Positions 17,928-26,155 of a DNA stretch of 43,583 bases are shown here, one piece after another. Location: NCBI GenBank assembly GCA_016842005.1, contig JAENYD010000019.1, forward strand, positions 1 through 43,583. Reading direction: 5' to 3'. Position numbers and translations under genes: made by a program. The DNA is from Clostridium thermobutyricum (lineage in GTDB: Bacteria > Bacillota > Clostridia > Ch29). The notes below the pieces were generated by a model that saw nothing but the letters and a program-made list of their open reading frames with translations, ran no database searches and was not told the DNA's origin. The number at the start of each line of letters is the position of its first letter. The first letter of the stretch is position 1.

Positions 17928-18407
17928 ATGAAGAGTAATAACATATATGACTTTATTATTAGGAACATCAAAACCTTTTTTTATCCGGAGGACTGGCTGG
18001 AGCTTGATTTGAATTTTTCCAAAACCGAACTGATGACCCTGCTGGTGGTGGAACGGCAGGGGGAACTGAGTATGAGCCAGATCTGCGATGCTATGAATAT
18101 GCCTATGAGTACCGCCACCGGTATTGTGGACCGTATGGTGAAGAAGGGGATTTTGCAGAGGGAACGCAGTGAAACCGACCGGAGGATTGTTGTGGTCAAT
18201 ATGACCGAAAAGGGCAGGGAAATCATTGAGCATTATGTAGGAGTGTTAAACAGCTATCTTGAACAGATTGAAGCGTCTCTGACCGAGGAAGAACAGCAGC
18301 TTTTGTATAAGATTTTCCTGAAAATCGCTGATATTTTGAGCCGGAAAGGAAAGGCGGAAGATGAAACGGCATCAGTGCCGCTCATTAACAAGATAGAAAT
18401 CGAGTAA
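17928..18407 (+). CDS. MarR-family transcriptional regulator
   Basis: A 159-residue protein with the winged-helix DNA-binding fold: the recognition-helix region MSMSTATGIVDRMVKKG is close to residues 60-76 and the wing is RERSETDRRIVVV (about 80-92). Terminal helices at both ends form the usual dimer interface. MarR proteins mostly repress and are released by a small ligand or by oxidation; no cysteine suitable for redox sensing is obvious apart from one in the HTH region. A GGGGGA site precedes ATG 17928. Shared sequence words upstream of this gene and the next suggest it regulates itself and the ArsA-type gene. Confidence 0.88.
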   Translation: MKSNNIYDFIIRNIKTFFYPEDWLELDLNFSKTELMTLLVVERQGELSMSQICDAMNMPMSTATGIVDRMVKKGILQRERSETDRRIVVVNMTEKGREIIEHYVGVLNSYLEQIEASLTEEEQQLLYKIFLKIADILSRKGKAEDETASVPLINKIEIE

Positions 18408-18424
18408 ACTTTATCCGCTGAACA

Positions 18425-18447
18425 GCCCATTTTGTGGGCATTTCTTT
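18425..18447 (+). terminator. Weak hairpin terminator after the MarR gene
   Basis: GCCCA (18425-18429) pairs with TGGGC (18435-18439), followed by ATTTCTTT. The short stem suggests partial termination. Confidence 0.4.
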
Positions 18448-18521
18448 AACGGAATAATACGAGTAACGTAATATACATGATTCGAAATATATAAGCGAAA
18501 TTAAAACAGGGAGGAATCAGA

Positions 18522-19712
18522 ATGAGAATTATTTTGTATACCGGTAAAGGTGGAGTTGGCAAAACCAGCATTGCCGCCGCTACGGCATTAAAAAGCGCCC
18601 GGCAGGGGCTGAAGACCCTGGTGATAAGTACAGATGCGGCCCACAGCCTGGGAGACTGCCTGGACAGGAAGCTGTCCCCCGAGCCGGTGGAGATTGAGTC
18701 CAACCTCTGGGCCCAGGAGATTGATGCCATCCACGAGGTGGAAAAAGGTTGGGGGCTGGTGCAGGATTATTTCACCAGATTATTCACTTCAAAGGCGGTA
18801 AAGGATATCACCACTGAAGAGCTGACGGTGTTCCCGGGTATGGAGGACCTGTTAAGCCTGCTCAGGATTCTCAACTATTACAGGAACAAGACCTTTGATA
18901 TCATCATTATCGACTGTGCTCCCACGGGAGAAACCCTGGCACTGCTGAGTTTCCCGGATATGTTTCGCTGGTGGATGGAAAAACTGTTCCCCATAAAGCG
19001 TAAGGCTGCGAAGATTGCCAAACCTATAGTGGAGCCCCTGATGGGGATTCCGATGCCCGGAGACGATGTGATGGTGGAATTTGAGCGGATATACCATCAA
19101 CTGGATGAGATGAGGCAGATATTCACCGACCGGGAGACCACAAGCATACGGATTGTTGTGAACCCGGAAAAAATGGTGGTGAAGGAGGCCCAGCGCAGTT
19201 TTACCTATCTGAACCTGTACGACTACAAGGTGGATGCCGTTATAGTGAACCGGGTGTTTCCCGACAGGGTAACCGACTCATATTTCAGCCTCTGGAAGGA
19301 TATACAATCCAGGTATATGGATATGATCAGGGAGAGTTTCAGCCCGGTGCCCATCTTCAGTGCACCCTGGTTTGAGAAAGAGGTGGTTGGCCTGGAGATG
19401 CTGGCACGGATGGCGGAAACCATCTTTGCCAAAAAAGATCCGGTATCGTTGTTCTACCAGCAGCAGACCCAGCAGTACCAAAAAGAAGGCGACCATTATT
19501 TGCTGTCTATATACATGCCCTTTACCGACAAGGGGGATTTGTCCCTCAGCCAGAAGGGGGACGAACTGATTATCCGGGTGGGTCTGATAAAACGTACCCT
19601 CACCCTGCCGCGCACCCTGAGAAGTTATACGGTCCAGGGGGCAAAATTTGAAAAGGACCGGTTGAATATAATATTAAGGGGGGAAAAAGATGGAGAAGAA
19701 CCTGCTGAGTAG
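18522..19712 (+). CDS. ArsA/Get3-family ATPase
   Basis: A 396-residue deviant-Walker P-loop ATPase. The P-loop GKGGVGKTS is at residues 8-16, the switch I region is STDAAHSLGD near 41-50, and the switch II region IIDCAPTGETLALLSFPD is near residue 128. The last 75 residues form an HSP20-like beta domain (DLSLSQKGDELIIRVG) seen in bacterial ArsA homologues. The arsenite-binding cysteine triad of classical ArsA is not evident and no arsB, arsC or arsR lies nearby, so a role in arsenite export is unlikely. Targeting or handling of a membrane protein or metal cluster is more plausible. It overlaps a 70-residue gene by 23 bases. Confidence 0.85.
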   Translation: MRIILYTGKGGVGKTSIAAATALKSARQGLKTLVISTDAAHSLGDCLDRKLSPEPVEIESNLWAQEIDAIHEVEKGWGLVQDYFTRLFTSKAVKDITTEELTVFPGMEDLLSLLRILNYYRNKTFDIIIIDCAPTGETLALLSFPDMFRWWMEKLFPIKRKAAKIAKPIVEPLMGIPMPGDDVMVEFERIYHQLDEMRQIFTDRETTSIRIVVNPEKMVVKEAQRSFTYLNLYDYKVDAVIVNRVFPDRVTDSYFSLWKDIQSRYMDMIRESFSPVPIFSAPWFEKEVVGLEMLARMAETIFAKKDPVSLFYQQQTQQYQKEGDHYLLSIYMPFTDKGDLSLSQKGDELIIRVGLIKRTLTLPRTLRSYTVQGAKFEKDRLNIILRGEKDGEEPAE

Positions 19713-19902
19713 TTTAATAAGACTGAAGCTGGAAATGCTGGATGTTATTATGGATGCGCTGCCTGAGCATATACAGTCCCGGGCCGGCAAAATTCACAGG
19801 GAACTTATAGAGGCGATACATCAGGTTACAGGGGAATATCTGGCAGAGGAAAAGGCCGGGAAGGATGAGCAGAATACCGTACAGAAAGTGGACATTCAGT
19901 GA
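19690..19902 (+). CDS. Small helical protein paired with the ArsA-type ATPase
   Basis: A 70-residue, charged, predicted all-helical protein without signal or metal motif. It starts inside the end of the ATPase gene, with AAGGGGGGAAAA as ribosome site, so the two are translationally coupled and probably work together. No family recognised. Confidence 0.6.
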   Translation: MEKNLLSSLIRLKLEMLDVIMDALPEHIQSRAGKIHRELIEAIHQVTGEYLAEEKAGKDEQNTVQKVDIQ

Positions 19903-19928
19903 CAAGGGGGCGGATAACCTGTTCCCTT

Positions 19929-19961
19929 GCCCCATGATTAAGGGAGGAGATTTTTCACCTT
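19929..19961 (+). terminator. Hairpin after the ArsA-type operon
   Basis: GCCCC (19929-19933) pairs with GGGGC (19957-19961), with an inner AAGGGAGG/CCTTCCCTT stem and TATCTTT after it. The upstream CAAGGG (19903-19908) can instead pair with CCCTTG (19924-19929), so two exclusive folds are possible. Confidence 0.45.
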
Positions 19962-20080
19962 CCCTTGGGGCTATCTTTACATACGTGGGAAAATTCCACG
20001 CAGCTTGCAGCCGGAGAAGGAAAATCCCGAAGAATGGGGAATAACTATAGAGATAGTGAATGCAGAAAAGGAGCTGGCAT

Positions 20081-20980
20081 ATGAAATCCAAGACTGCAGT
20101 TGCTGTAATGGTAACTATCCTTTCAGTTCAATTGACTGCCTGTCAGCTTATCGGCAGGAATGACGATGGAAAGCATCAGCCGGTACCGGAGCAGGAGCCG
20201 ATTCGGGAGGAGGATGTCAGCATTATTGATGAGAGTAACAGGGCAGACCCGGTGGATACAGAAGCCCTGCGGGAGGAATTTGCCAGTAATGCCTTCAAGC
20301 GGGAGCAGCTAAGGTTTCCCAGAGTACGAACCGCGGTGGAAGAAAAATATCTTTTTATCAAAGAATTGTTCGGTCAGCATGGCATAAATTATCCGCCCAA
20401 AGGTATATTCCTCAGGGCTTTTAAAGAAGAAAAAGTTCTTGAGCTATGGGTAAAGCCGGATAATGCATCACCCTATGTTTTTCTGAAAAGTTACGATATC
20501 TGCCGGTCTTCAGGCGAACTGGGGCCCAAAAGGCAGGAAGGGGATATGCAGGTCCCGGAGGGGTTTTACCATATCAGGCATTTCAATCCCAGCAGCAATT
20601 TCTATCTATCCCTTGGGATAAACTACCCCAATGCATCCGATAGTATACTCGGTGTCCGGGGGGACCTGGGAGGAGATATCTATATTCACGGCGGCTGCGC
20701 CACCATAGGATGTATTCCCATAACCGACGATAAGATCAAGGAATTGTATCTGATTGCCGTTGAAGCGAAATCCGGCGGCCAGGAAAAAATCCCCGTACAT
20801 ATTTTCCCGGCAAGGATGGATGACGGGAACTTGGACCGTCTGCAGCGGGAGTACGGGGAAAATCAAGAACTAATGAAGTTCTGGAAGAACCTGAAGGAAG
20901 GATTTGACCTCTTCGAGGAGACCCGCCAAATACCTGTCTTTTCGGTAGACAGTCGGGGAAAGTATGTTTTTGCAGAGTAA
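20081..20980 (+). CDS. L,D-transpeptidase (YkuD/YafK-type) lipoprotein
   Basis: A 299-residue exported protein. The signal peptide ends in the lipobox LTAC with Cys21, so it is anchored outside the membrane. An acidic linker follows, then the catalytic domain with IHGGCATIGCIPI near residues 200-212; the second Cys in the HGGC...GC motif is the expected nucleophile. It resembles the YafK subgroup more than typical YkuD. Such enzymes form or cut 3-3 peptidoglycan links or attach proteins to the wall. The start at 20081 follows AAAAGGAG; an ATG 21 bases upstream would spoil the signal peptide. Confidence 0.85.
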   Translation: MKSKTAVAVMVTILSVQLTACQLIGRNDDGKHQPVPEQEPIREEDVSIIDESNRADPVDTEALREEFASNAFKREQLRFPRVRTAVEEKYLFIKELFGQHGINYPPKGIFLRAFKEEKVLELWVKPDNASPYVFLKSYDICRSSGELGPKRQEGDMQVPEGFYHIRHFNPSSNFYLSLGINYPNASDSILGVRGDLGGDIYIHGGCATIGCIPITDDKIKELYLIAVEAKSGGQEKIPVHIFPARMDDGNLDRLQREYGENQELMKFWKNLKEGFDLFEETRQIPVFSVDSRGKYVFAE

Positions 20981-21042
20981 GCCTCCCCGTCAAATCACAT
21001 TCATTGATAAATTTTGCCGTTTACCATCCGGCATGACATTTT

Positions 21043-21082
21043 ACACCACCCGCAGGAATAGATTCTTAGGGGTGGTGTTTTT
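21043..21082 (+). terminator. Terminator abutting the next start codon
   Basis: A 9-bp stem (21043-21051 with 21070-21078), an internal loop, a 6-bp upper stem (21054-21059 with 21062-21067, one G-U) and a T-run to 21082. The 3' arm, GGGGTGGTG, is also the only ribosome-site-like sequence in front of ATG 21083. Confidence 0.75.
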
Positions 21083-22084
21083 ATGTTTTTTTTGAGAAGG
21101 AATAAAAGAATGGTAGTGGTGCTGACTGCCGCTGCGTTATTGCTGGCAGCAGGCGTATATAATTCGTCCTTTTACTGGAAGGCCATCAATAATAAATGGC
21201 TGGACAAAGGGGAAATACCGCTGAGTATTGTCAGGAATGCAGGCAGCTTTATTGATTCTCTGTCCCGGAAAGCTGTTGAGGACATAGTGGATGTTACCCT
21301 GAAGAATACAGGATATATCAAATGGATGAAGTACAAGGATTCACTGGATGTTATTGTCGAAAAGATAGATATCCTTCCGGACGGGGGCAGGGAACTGGTG
21401 GTTGCCGTATCGCTGCCGCCCCAGGAGGGGCTGGTTGCCGTATACAGCAGGAAAGGCAGCATCATGACGTATATCTCAAGGATTGCCGCACTGCTGCCTG
21501 TAAAAGAGATCTCCGGTCTGAAAGCGGATTTTGCAGACAGAGAGCTGCTGATGGTGGACCAGCACCAGGACGAGATGCTGGGGGCATTTTTTAATGCGGA
21601 TTACAGGGATATTTTTCTGGTGGATAAGAAAAGAACCGACCGGGTACTGGGACTGGTCACCAATTACAATGCTTACTGGAATCAGGCCTGGGAGGGTACA
21701 GGCAAAGAAGCCTGCTGGCTGTGGTTGAGACAAAGGCTTCAGTTTGAGACTGCGGAGGGGGGAAATACCATCAGGTTGATTGAAGACCAGGCCCTTTTAA
21801 AGTCCGGGGATGCGGGCAGCCATGTTATACCTGCCGAAAAGAGTTTCAATGCAAGGTATAAACGGGTGGTATCCGAGGAATACAACTGGAGTCCTCAATG
21901 GGAAAGGTATATACTGGGAGAATTAACCGACCAGCATACAGGAGAAAAGGTAGCGCTGCTGGAGGACTACAGCAGGCATATATCCAATCTGATTAACAGC
22001 AAGCAGAGTCACATGATTAAAATAATGAACAGGAAAGGGGAAATAAAGATTATCACTGCTGAAAGCCTGCAGAAGGAGAATTAA
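21083..22084 (+). CDS. Membrane-anchored extracytoplasmic protein, unknown function
   Basis: A 333-residue protein with basic residues at 5-9 (RRNKR), one hydrophobic segment at about 10-26 and a long polar remainder, so it is predicted to face outside with an N-terminal anchor or signal. I do not recognise a domain. The body is mixed alpha/beta with several Trp-rich stretches (NAYWNQAWEG, CWLWLRQRL). ATG 21083 gives the better signal topology but its ribosome site lies in a terminator stem; ATG 21110, after GAGAAGG, is the alternative and would lack the basic residues. The nearby L,D-transpeptidase suggests an envelope role, weakly. Confidence 0.6.
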   Translation: MFFLRRNKRMVVVLTAAALLLAAGVYNSSFYWKAINNKWLDKGEIPLSIVRNAGSFIDSLSRKAVEDIVDVTLKNTGYIKWMKYKDSLDVIVEKIDILPDGGRELVVAVSLPPQEGLVAVYSRKGSIMTYISRIAALLPVKEISGLKADFADRELLMVDQHQDEMLGAFFNADYRDIFLVDKKRTDRVLGLVTNYNAYWNQAWEGTGKEACWLWLRQRLQFETAEGGNTIRLIEDQALLKSGDAGSHVIPAEKSFNARYKRVVSEEYNWSPQWERYILGELTDQHTGEKVALLEDYSRHISNLINSKQSHMIKIMNRKGEIKIITAESLQKEN

Positions 22085-22188
22085 AACCCGATCCCGCAAT
22101 ATTATTGTCAGAGCAGGAAGGTAAAAAGACTTGGGGATAGAAATAGTAATAGGTTGTGATACTATAAGATGCACCGGAGGAATGGAAC

Positions 22189-23136
22189 ATGAAGAACGTG
22201 AAAGAAAACTGCGGGAATATAGTTCCGGGCAATAGCAGAAGGATGGGAATTGTCCTGGTCCTTACAGGGGCTGTATGCTGGGGTTTCATAGGTATCTTTG
22301 TACAGGCCATAGGGCCGGCGGTGGACCCTTTCACATTATCCATAATACGCCTGGGTACTGCCAGCGTCCTTATGATGCCTGTTATTGCATTGCAGAGTGG
22401 TATAAAGGCCCTGCTCATTTCCAGGCGAACCCTGGCTTTTTTTGCCCTTTTCGGCCTGGGATACTGGACCATATACCAGATGCTGTACTTTTCGGCCATA
22501 CAGATGACTTCTGCCAGTGTAGCGGTGATAATGCTCTATACGGCACCTTTTTTCATAATAATACTGGCCAGAGTATTCCTGGGTGAACAAATTACCGGAA
22601 GAAAACTGGCAGCAGTTACACTGGGGGTTGCGGGAGTATGGCTGATGTTCAGGTCATGGGTCATAAATCCCTCCCCGGGGATGATGGCCGGGGGTCTTAT
22701 GGCCCTTGGTGCCGGATTTTGTTTTGCAACCTATTTTATTTATGTCAAGAAGGCTTTGTTGAAAACAGATCCTTTTGTAACAGCCTTTTATGCAATGTTT
22801 TTCGGGTTTATATTTCTGATACCCGCGAGCCTGCTCCTTTTCAGGGACAAGATGCATATCCAGTTGGACCTGAGGACAGCCTTGCTGATACTGGGTCTTG
22901 CGGCCGTTTCCACCACCCTGGGGGGTACCCTTAACATAATGGGGCTTAAAAGGATTGAAGCCGGGGAAGCCGGGGTGTTTTCCCTTGTGGAACCCATAAC
23001 CACCATCATAGTAAGCTGGTTTCTGTTCAGGAATGCCCTGCAGGGATGGCAGATAATCGGGGGAATACTTGTCCTCCTGGGGGGGTATCTGGTGTACAGG
23101 CAGCCCGAGGGGAGCAGGTCAAGGCAGCCTGAATGA
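22189..23136 (+). CDS. EamA/DMT-family transporter
   Basis: A 315-residue membrane protein with about ten hydrophobic segments in two repeated halves, each an EamA domain. The N-terminal GAVCWGFIGIFVQAIGP and the second-half start GLMALGAGFCFATYFIYVKK are the paired motifs; the end (ALQGWQIIGGILVLLGGYLV) is characteristic. DMT carriers export or import amino acids, nucleosides or other metabolites, and the substrate cannot be told. CGGAGG lies 9 nt before ATG 22189. It appears monocistronic and ends with a clear terminator. Confidence 0.88.
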   Translation: MKNVKENCGNIVPGNSRRMGIVLVLTGAVCWGFIGIFVQAIGPAVDPFTLSIIRLGTASVLMMPVIALQSGIKALLISRRTLAFFALFGLGYWTIYQMLYFSAIQMTSASVAVIMLYTAPFFIIILARVFLGEQITGRKLAAVTLGVAGVWLMFRSWVINPSPGMMAGGLMALGAGFCFATYFIYVKKALLKTDPFVTAFYAMFFGFIFLIPASLLLFRDKMHIQLDLRTALLILGLAAVSTTLGGTLNIMGLKRIEAGEAGVFSLVEPITTIIVSWFLFRNALQGWQIIGGILVLLGGYLVYRQPEGSRSRQPE

Positions 23137-23155
23137 TTGAGGAATGCCATCAATG

Positions 23156-23201
23156 ACATCAACGAGGGCCTGAACTACAGGTTCTTCGTTGGTGTTTTTT
23201 T
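23156..23201 (+). terminator. Terminator after the EamA gene
   Basis: ACATCAACGA (23156-23165) pairs with TCGTTGGTGT (23186-23195, one G-U), with an inner CCTG/CAGG stem and seven Ts ending at 23201. Confidence 0.85.
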
Positions 23202-23271
23202 GTTTTGGTGCAATTGCCCGAAAGACATGCGTTTCAGCATTTTTAAACTGAAGATTATTATCGTTTATATA

Positions 23272-23325
23272 TTGACAAAGGACGAATACTTATATATTAT
23301 ATAATCAATAATGATAATCATTATC
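23272..23325 (+). promoter_or_regulatory. Promoter and Fur box of the feo operon
   Basis: TTGACA (23272-23277) lies 17 bp before TATTAT (23295-23300). The 19-bp stretch 23307-23325 matches the Fur consensus GATAATGATAATCATTATC at 18 of 19 positions and sits over the transcription start. Iron-loaded Fur should repress the operon. Confidence 0.88.
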
Positions 23326-23391
23326 AATAACGTATGTGCAAATTCTACATAACAGAAGCATACAGAAATACGGAGCAGGGGGGCTGTAATC

Positions 23392-23697
23392 ATGATGCTT
23401 GCTATGGCACAATCAGGAGAAGAATTGGTAGTTCAGAAGATATTATGCGATTGTGGCCTCAGGAAGATGCTGCAGGAGAGAGGATTGACTGAAGGAGTAG
23501 GTATAAAGGTAATAAAAGGGCAGTCAAAAGGCCCCTTTATATTGGAGCTTCGCTCTTCCAGAATAATGCTGGATGCTGCGTGCGCTCAAAAGATTATAGT
23601 CAGTCAGGCAAAGGAGGGTGGAAATGAGAACTTTGAAAGACGTAAAGCCGGGAGAAACCGTCACCGTCACCAATGTCGAAGGGGATGGAGTGACTAA
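23392..23697 (+). CDS. feoA: FeoA-family protein, first copy, with read-through tail
   Basis: A 101-residue product. Residues 1-75 are a FeoA/SH3-like domain (KMLQERGLTEGVGIKVI, GPFILELRSSRIMLD), thought to bind and tune FeoB. The last 25 residues (RRKAGRNRHRHQCRRGWSD) are a basic tail that comes from reading the start of the second feoA in another frame. The two genes overlap by 74 bases, unusual for this operon, and the tail looks like loss of an earlier stop. First gene behind the Fur box; start ATG 23392 after CAGGGGGG. Confidence 0.85.
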   Translation: MMLAMAQSGEELVVQKILCDCGLRKMLQERGLTEGVGIKVIKGQSKGPFILELRSSRIMLDAACAQKIIVSQAKEGGNENFERRKAGRNRHRHQCRRGWSD

Positions 23698-23845
23698 GAG
23701 CCGTCTAATGGCTATGGGCATCATTAAGAATTCAAAAGTTACTGTAGAAAAAGTAGCGCCTCTGGGTGACCCTATTGATGTCATCATAAGGGGTTATCAC
23801 CTGTCATTCAGAAAATGTGAAGCAGAATTAATATCAGTTAAGTGA
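23624..23845 (+). CDS. feoA: FeoA-family protein, second copy
   Basis: A 73-residue FeoA domain (LKDVKPGETVTVTNVEGDG, GDPIDVIIRGYHLSFRK), full length for the family. ATG 23624 is chosen because AAGGAGG lies 7 nt before it; a GTG six bases upstream is too close. Two tandem FeoA genes before FeoB are common in Clostridia. It is probably a cytosolic partner of the FeoB G domain. Confidence 0.9.
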   Translation: MRTLKDVKPGETVTVTNVEGDGVTKSRLMAMGIIKNSKVTVEKVAPLGDPIDVIIRGYHLSFRKCEAELISVK

Positions 23846-23858
23846 AGGAGGGAAAGAT

Positions 23859-25745
23859 ATGTCAGGTTTAACGGTAGCGTTGGCCGGTAATCCCAACTCG
23901 GGCAAGACAACATTGTTTAATGCTCTTACAGGAGCCAGGCAGTATGTAGGTAACTGGCCGGGGGTTACGGTTGAAAAGAAAGAGGGCAAGTTAAAATACA
24001 AGGGATTGGATATTAAACTGGTGGACTTGCCGGGCACATACAGTTTAAACGCCTATTCAATAGAAGAAATCATAGCAAAGGATTTTATTGTTAAGGATAA
24101 CCCTGATGTAGTAATAAATATAGTAGACGGTACAAACCTTGAAAGAAACCTATACCTTACGGTACAATTGCTGGAACTGGGCGTGCCTGTGATTGTAGCA
24201 TTAAACATGATGGATGAGGTAGAGAAGAAAGGGTACAGAATTGATGTTGAAAAATTAAGCGGTTTACTGGGTATTCCTGTAATCCCCATTACAGCCACAA
24301 AAAAGACAGGTATATCAGCTTTAATTGAAAAAGCGGTATCATACAGCAAGGATGATTTAAAAGGAATATCTGCCTTTGATAAGTACTATAAGAACATTGG
24401 GGATGAAATCCAAAAGCAATCGGATGGTCAGGCATCAGATAAGCTTATAGAGGCGAGGTATGATTTTATCGGTGAGGTCTTAAGCCAGTGTTTTGTCAAG
24501 ACAAAAAAGGAAGAGTTAACTGTATCGGATAGAATAGACAAGGTTCTAACTAACAGAGTACTGGGTATTCCGTTGTTCTTGGGATTCATGTATATCATGT
24601 TCCAGTTTACCTTTGCATGGATAGGCCAGCCCATAGCAGACTGGCTGGATGGGTTTTTCGGAGACATATTGATACCCTGGGTGGAAGGAATCCTTGAATC
24701 AATAGCTGCTGCAGATTGGTTAAAGTCCCTGGTCCTTGACGGCATCATAGGAGGGGTAGGCGGAGTAGTGGTCTTTGTACCTCTAATCTTTGCACTGTTT
24801 TTGTTTATGGCTATTCTGGAAGACAGCGGATACATGGCAAGAGTTGCCTTTATAATGGACAGGGCAATGAGGAAAATCGGTCTATCCGGAAAAGCATTTA
24901 TCCCTATGATTATTGGTTTCGGCTGTACGGTGCCTGCAATAATGGGTACAAGAACCCTGGAAAATGACAAAGACAGAAAGATGACCATCCTTATAAGTCC
25001 GTTCATGTCATGCGGTGCAAGGCTGCCCGTATATGCTTTGTTTGCTGCGGTATTCTTCCCGGGCAGGGAGACAAATGTTGTATTCTCCCTGTATGTATTA
25101 GGGATAATCGTAGCCATAATAATGGGCCTCATCTTTAAAAAGACACTATTCAAAGGCGAAAGCACTCCGTTCATTATGGAATTGCCTCCGTACCGTATTC
25201 CCACACTTAAGAGCGTAGTACTCCGCATGTGGGACAGGGGCAAGCAGTACCTGGTAAAGGCCGGTACCATCATATTTGCCATGTCGGTAGTAGTATGGTC
25301 CTTATCCAGTTACAGCTTCAGCGGTCCTGCAGAAATCGCGGACAGTCTGTTAGCCGGTCTGGGAAGGATTATAGCTCCATTGTTCAGGGCAAATGGCTTT
25401 GGAAACTGGCAGGCTTCTGTAGCATTACTGACAGGCCTGGTTGCTAAAGAGGTTGTTGTTGCAACTATGGGAGTTATCTACGGTATAGGAGAATTAGCGG
25501 AAAAAGCTGCATCGGCTGCAGCACAGATGGGAGGAACCCTGTCACAATTCTTCTCCGCATTATCTGCCTATGCGTTTATGGTCTTCGTTTTACTGTATAC
25601 TCCGTGTCTTGCTGTTGTAGGGGTTATGAAAAGAGAGTTCAATTCATGGAAATGGACGCTTTTTGCAGTATTCTACCAGCTTGGAGTAGCATGGATTGTA
25701 TCCATGATAATCTACCAGGGAGGAAAGCTGCTTGGGCTGGGATAG
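23859..25745 (+). CDS. feoB: Ferrous iron transporter FeoB
   Basis: A 628-residue membrane GTPase for Fe(II) uptake. The cytosolic G domain shows G1 GNPNSGKTT (10-18), G3 DLPG (56-59) and G4 NMMD near 120. A short helical linker follows, then the membrane part with two Gate regions (GCTVPAIMGTRTLEND; SCGARLPVYALFAAVFF) containing the conserved Cys residues. It is shorter than E. coli FeoB but typical for Clostridia. AAGGAGGG precedes ATG 23859. Iron-controlled with the two feoA genes. Confidence 0.96.
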   Translation: MSGLTVALAGNPNSGKTTLFNALTGARQYVGNWPGVTVEKKEGKLKYKGLDIKLVDLPGTYSLNAYSIEEIIAKDFIVKDNPDVVINIVDGTNLERNLYLTVQLLELGVPVIVALNMMDEVEKKGYRIDVEKLSGLLGIPVIPITATKKTGISALIEKAVSYSKDDLKGISAFDKYYKNIGDEIQKQSDGQASDKLIEARYDFIGEVLSQCFVKTKKEELTVSDRIDKVLTNRVLGIPLFLGFMYIMFQFTFAWIGQPIADWLDGFFGDILIPWVEGILESIAAADWLKSLVLDGIIGGVGGVVVFVPLIFALFLFMAILEDSGYMARVAFIMDRAMRKIGLSGKAFIPMIIGFGCTVPAIMGTRTLENDKDRKMTILISPFMSCGARLPVYALFAAVFFPGRETNVVFSLYVLGIIVAIIMGLIFKKTLFKGESTPFIMELPPYRIPTLKSVVLRMWDRGKQYLVKAGTIIFAMSVVVWSLSSYSFSGPAEIADSLLAGLGRIIAPLFRANGFGNWQASVALLTGLVAKEVVVATMGVIYGIGELAEKAASAAAQMGGTLSQFFSALSAYAFMVFVLLYTPCLAVVGVMKREFNSWKWTLFAVFYQLGVAWIVSMIIYQGGKLLGLG

Positions 25746-25760
25746 AAAGGGTGTTACAGG

Positions 25761-25913
25761 ATGGCAGGAAAAATAATAAGCATAGCCATAGGGCTTGTAA
25801 TAGTATATTTTACGGTAAGGGTATTATTCAAGAGCTTTAAAGATGCAGGAGAAGGGAAATGCACGGGCTGCAACCGAGACTGCAGTTCCTGCAGTATTGA
25901 AGTTAGTAGATAA
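25761..25913 (+). CDS. FeoB-associated Cys-rich membrane protein
   Basis: A 50-residue protein with one membrane helix (residues 5-22, IISIAIGLVIVYFTVRVL) and a cytosolic tail with four cysteines, CTGCNRDCSSC at 34-44. Small proteins of this design regularly follow feoB and may hold Fe(II) or an Fe-S centre during transport. It starts 15 bp after feoB. Its stop codon lies inside the large palindrome at 25906-25959. Confidence 0.8.
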   Translation: MAGKIISIAIGLVIVYFTVRVLFKSFKDAGEGKCTGCNRDCSSCSIEVSR

Positions 25914-25959
25914 AAGCAATGCAGCAGAGTTATAACTCTGCTGCATTGCTTTTATCTAC
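25906..25959. terminator. 54-bp perfect palindrome ending the feo operon
   Basis: The 27 bases 25906-25932 are exactly the reverse complement of 25933-25959. The DNA can form a cruciform and the RNA a 25-bp or longer stem with TTTTATCTA on the 3' side. It should terminate feo transcripts and, being symmetric, also transcripts arriving from the LysM gene on the other strand. Confidence 0.8.
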
Positions 25960-26079
25960 ACTGTTTATCAGGTCTCCCGGTCTGACCATTATGGCCATGG
26001 CCAGGAGGGTGGTCAGGCTGTGTATACAGAAGTTTATGGGTGAGGTCGTATAATATGCAAGAAAAAGAGACATGAAGAC

Positions 26080-26129
26080 AGGCCCGGGTAATGAATGGAG
26101 AGGATATCAGCCATTTTTTTCCCGGGCCT
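26080..26129 (-). terminator. Hairpin downstream of the LysM gene
   Basis: AGGCCCGGG (26080-26088) pairs with CCCGGGCCT (26121-26129) around a 32-nt loop, 27 bp beyond the LysM stop. No T-run follows on the minus strand. The remaining 25960-26155 shows no gene; a single CGGTCTGACCA at 25978-25988 resembles the FadR-type sites further right. Confidence 0.4.
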
Positions 26130-26155
26130 TATTACATCTTTGTCGGTAACCGGCT

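Noticed and set aside
18522-19712. Arsenite efflux ATPase ArsA
   Set aside because: No ars genes nearby, and the arsenite-binding cysteine arrangement is not evident.
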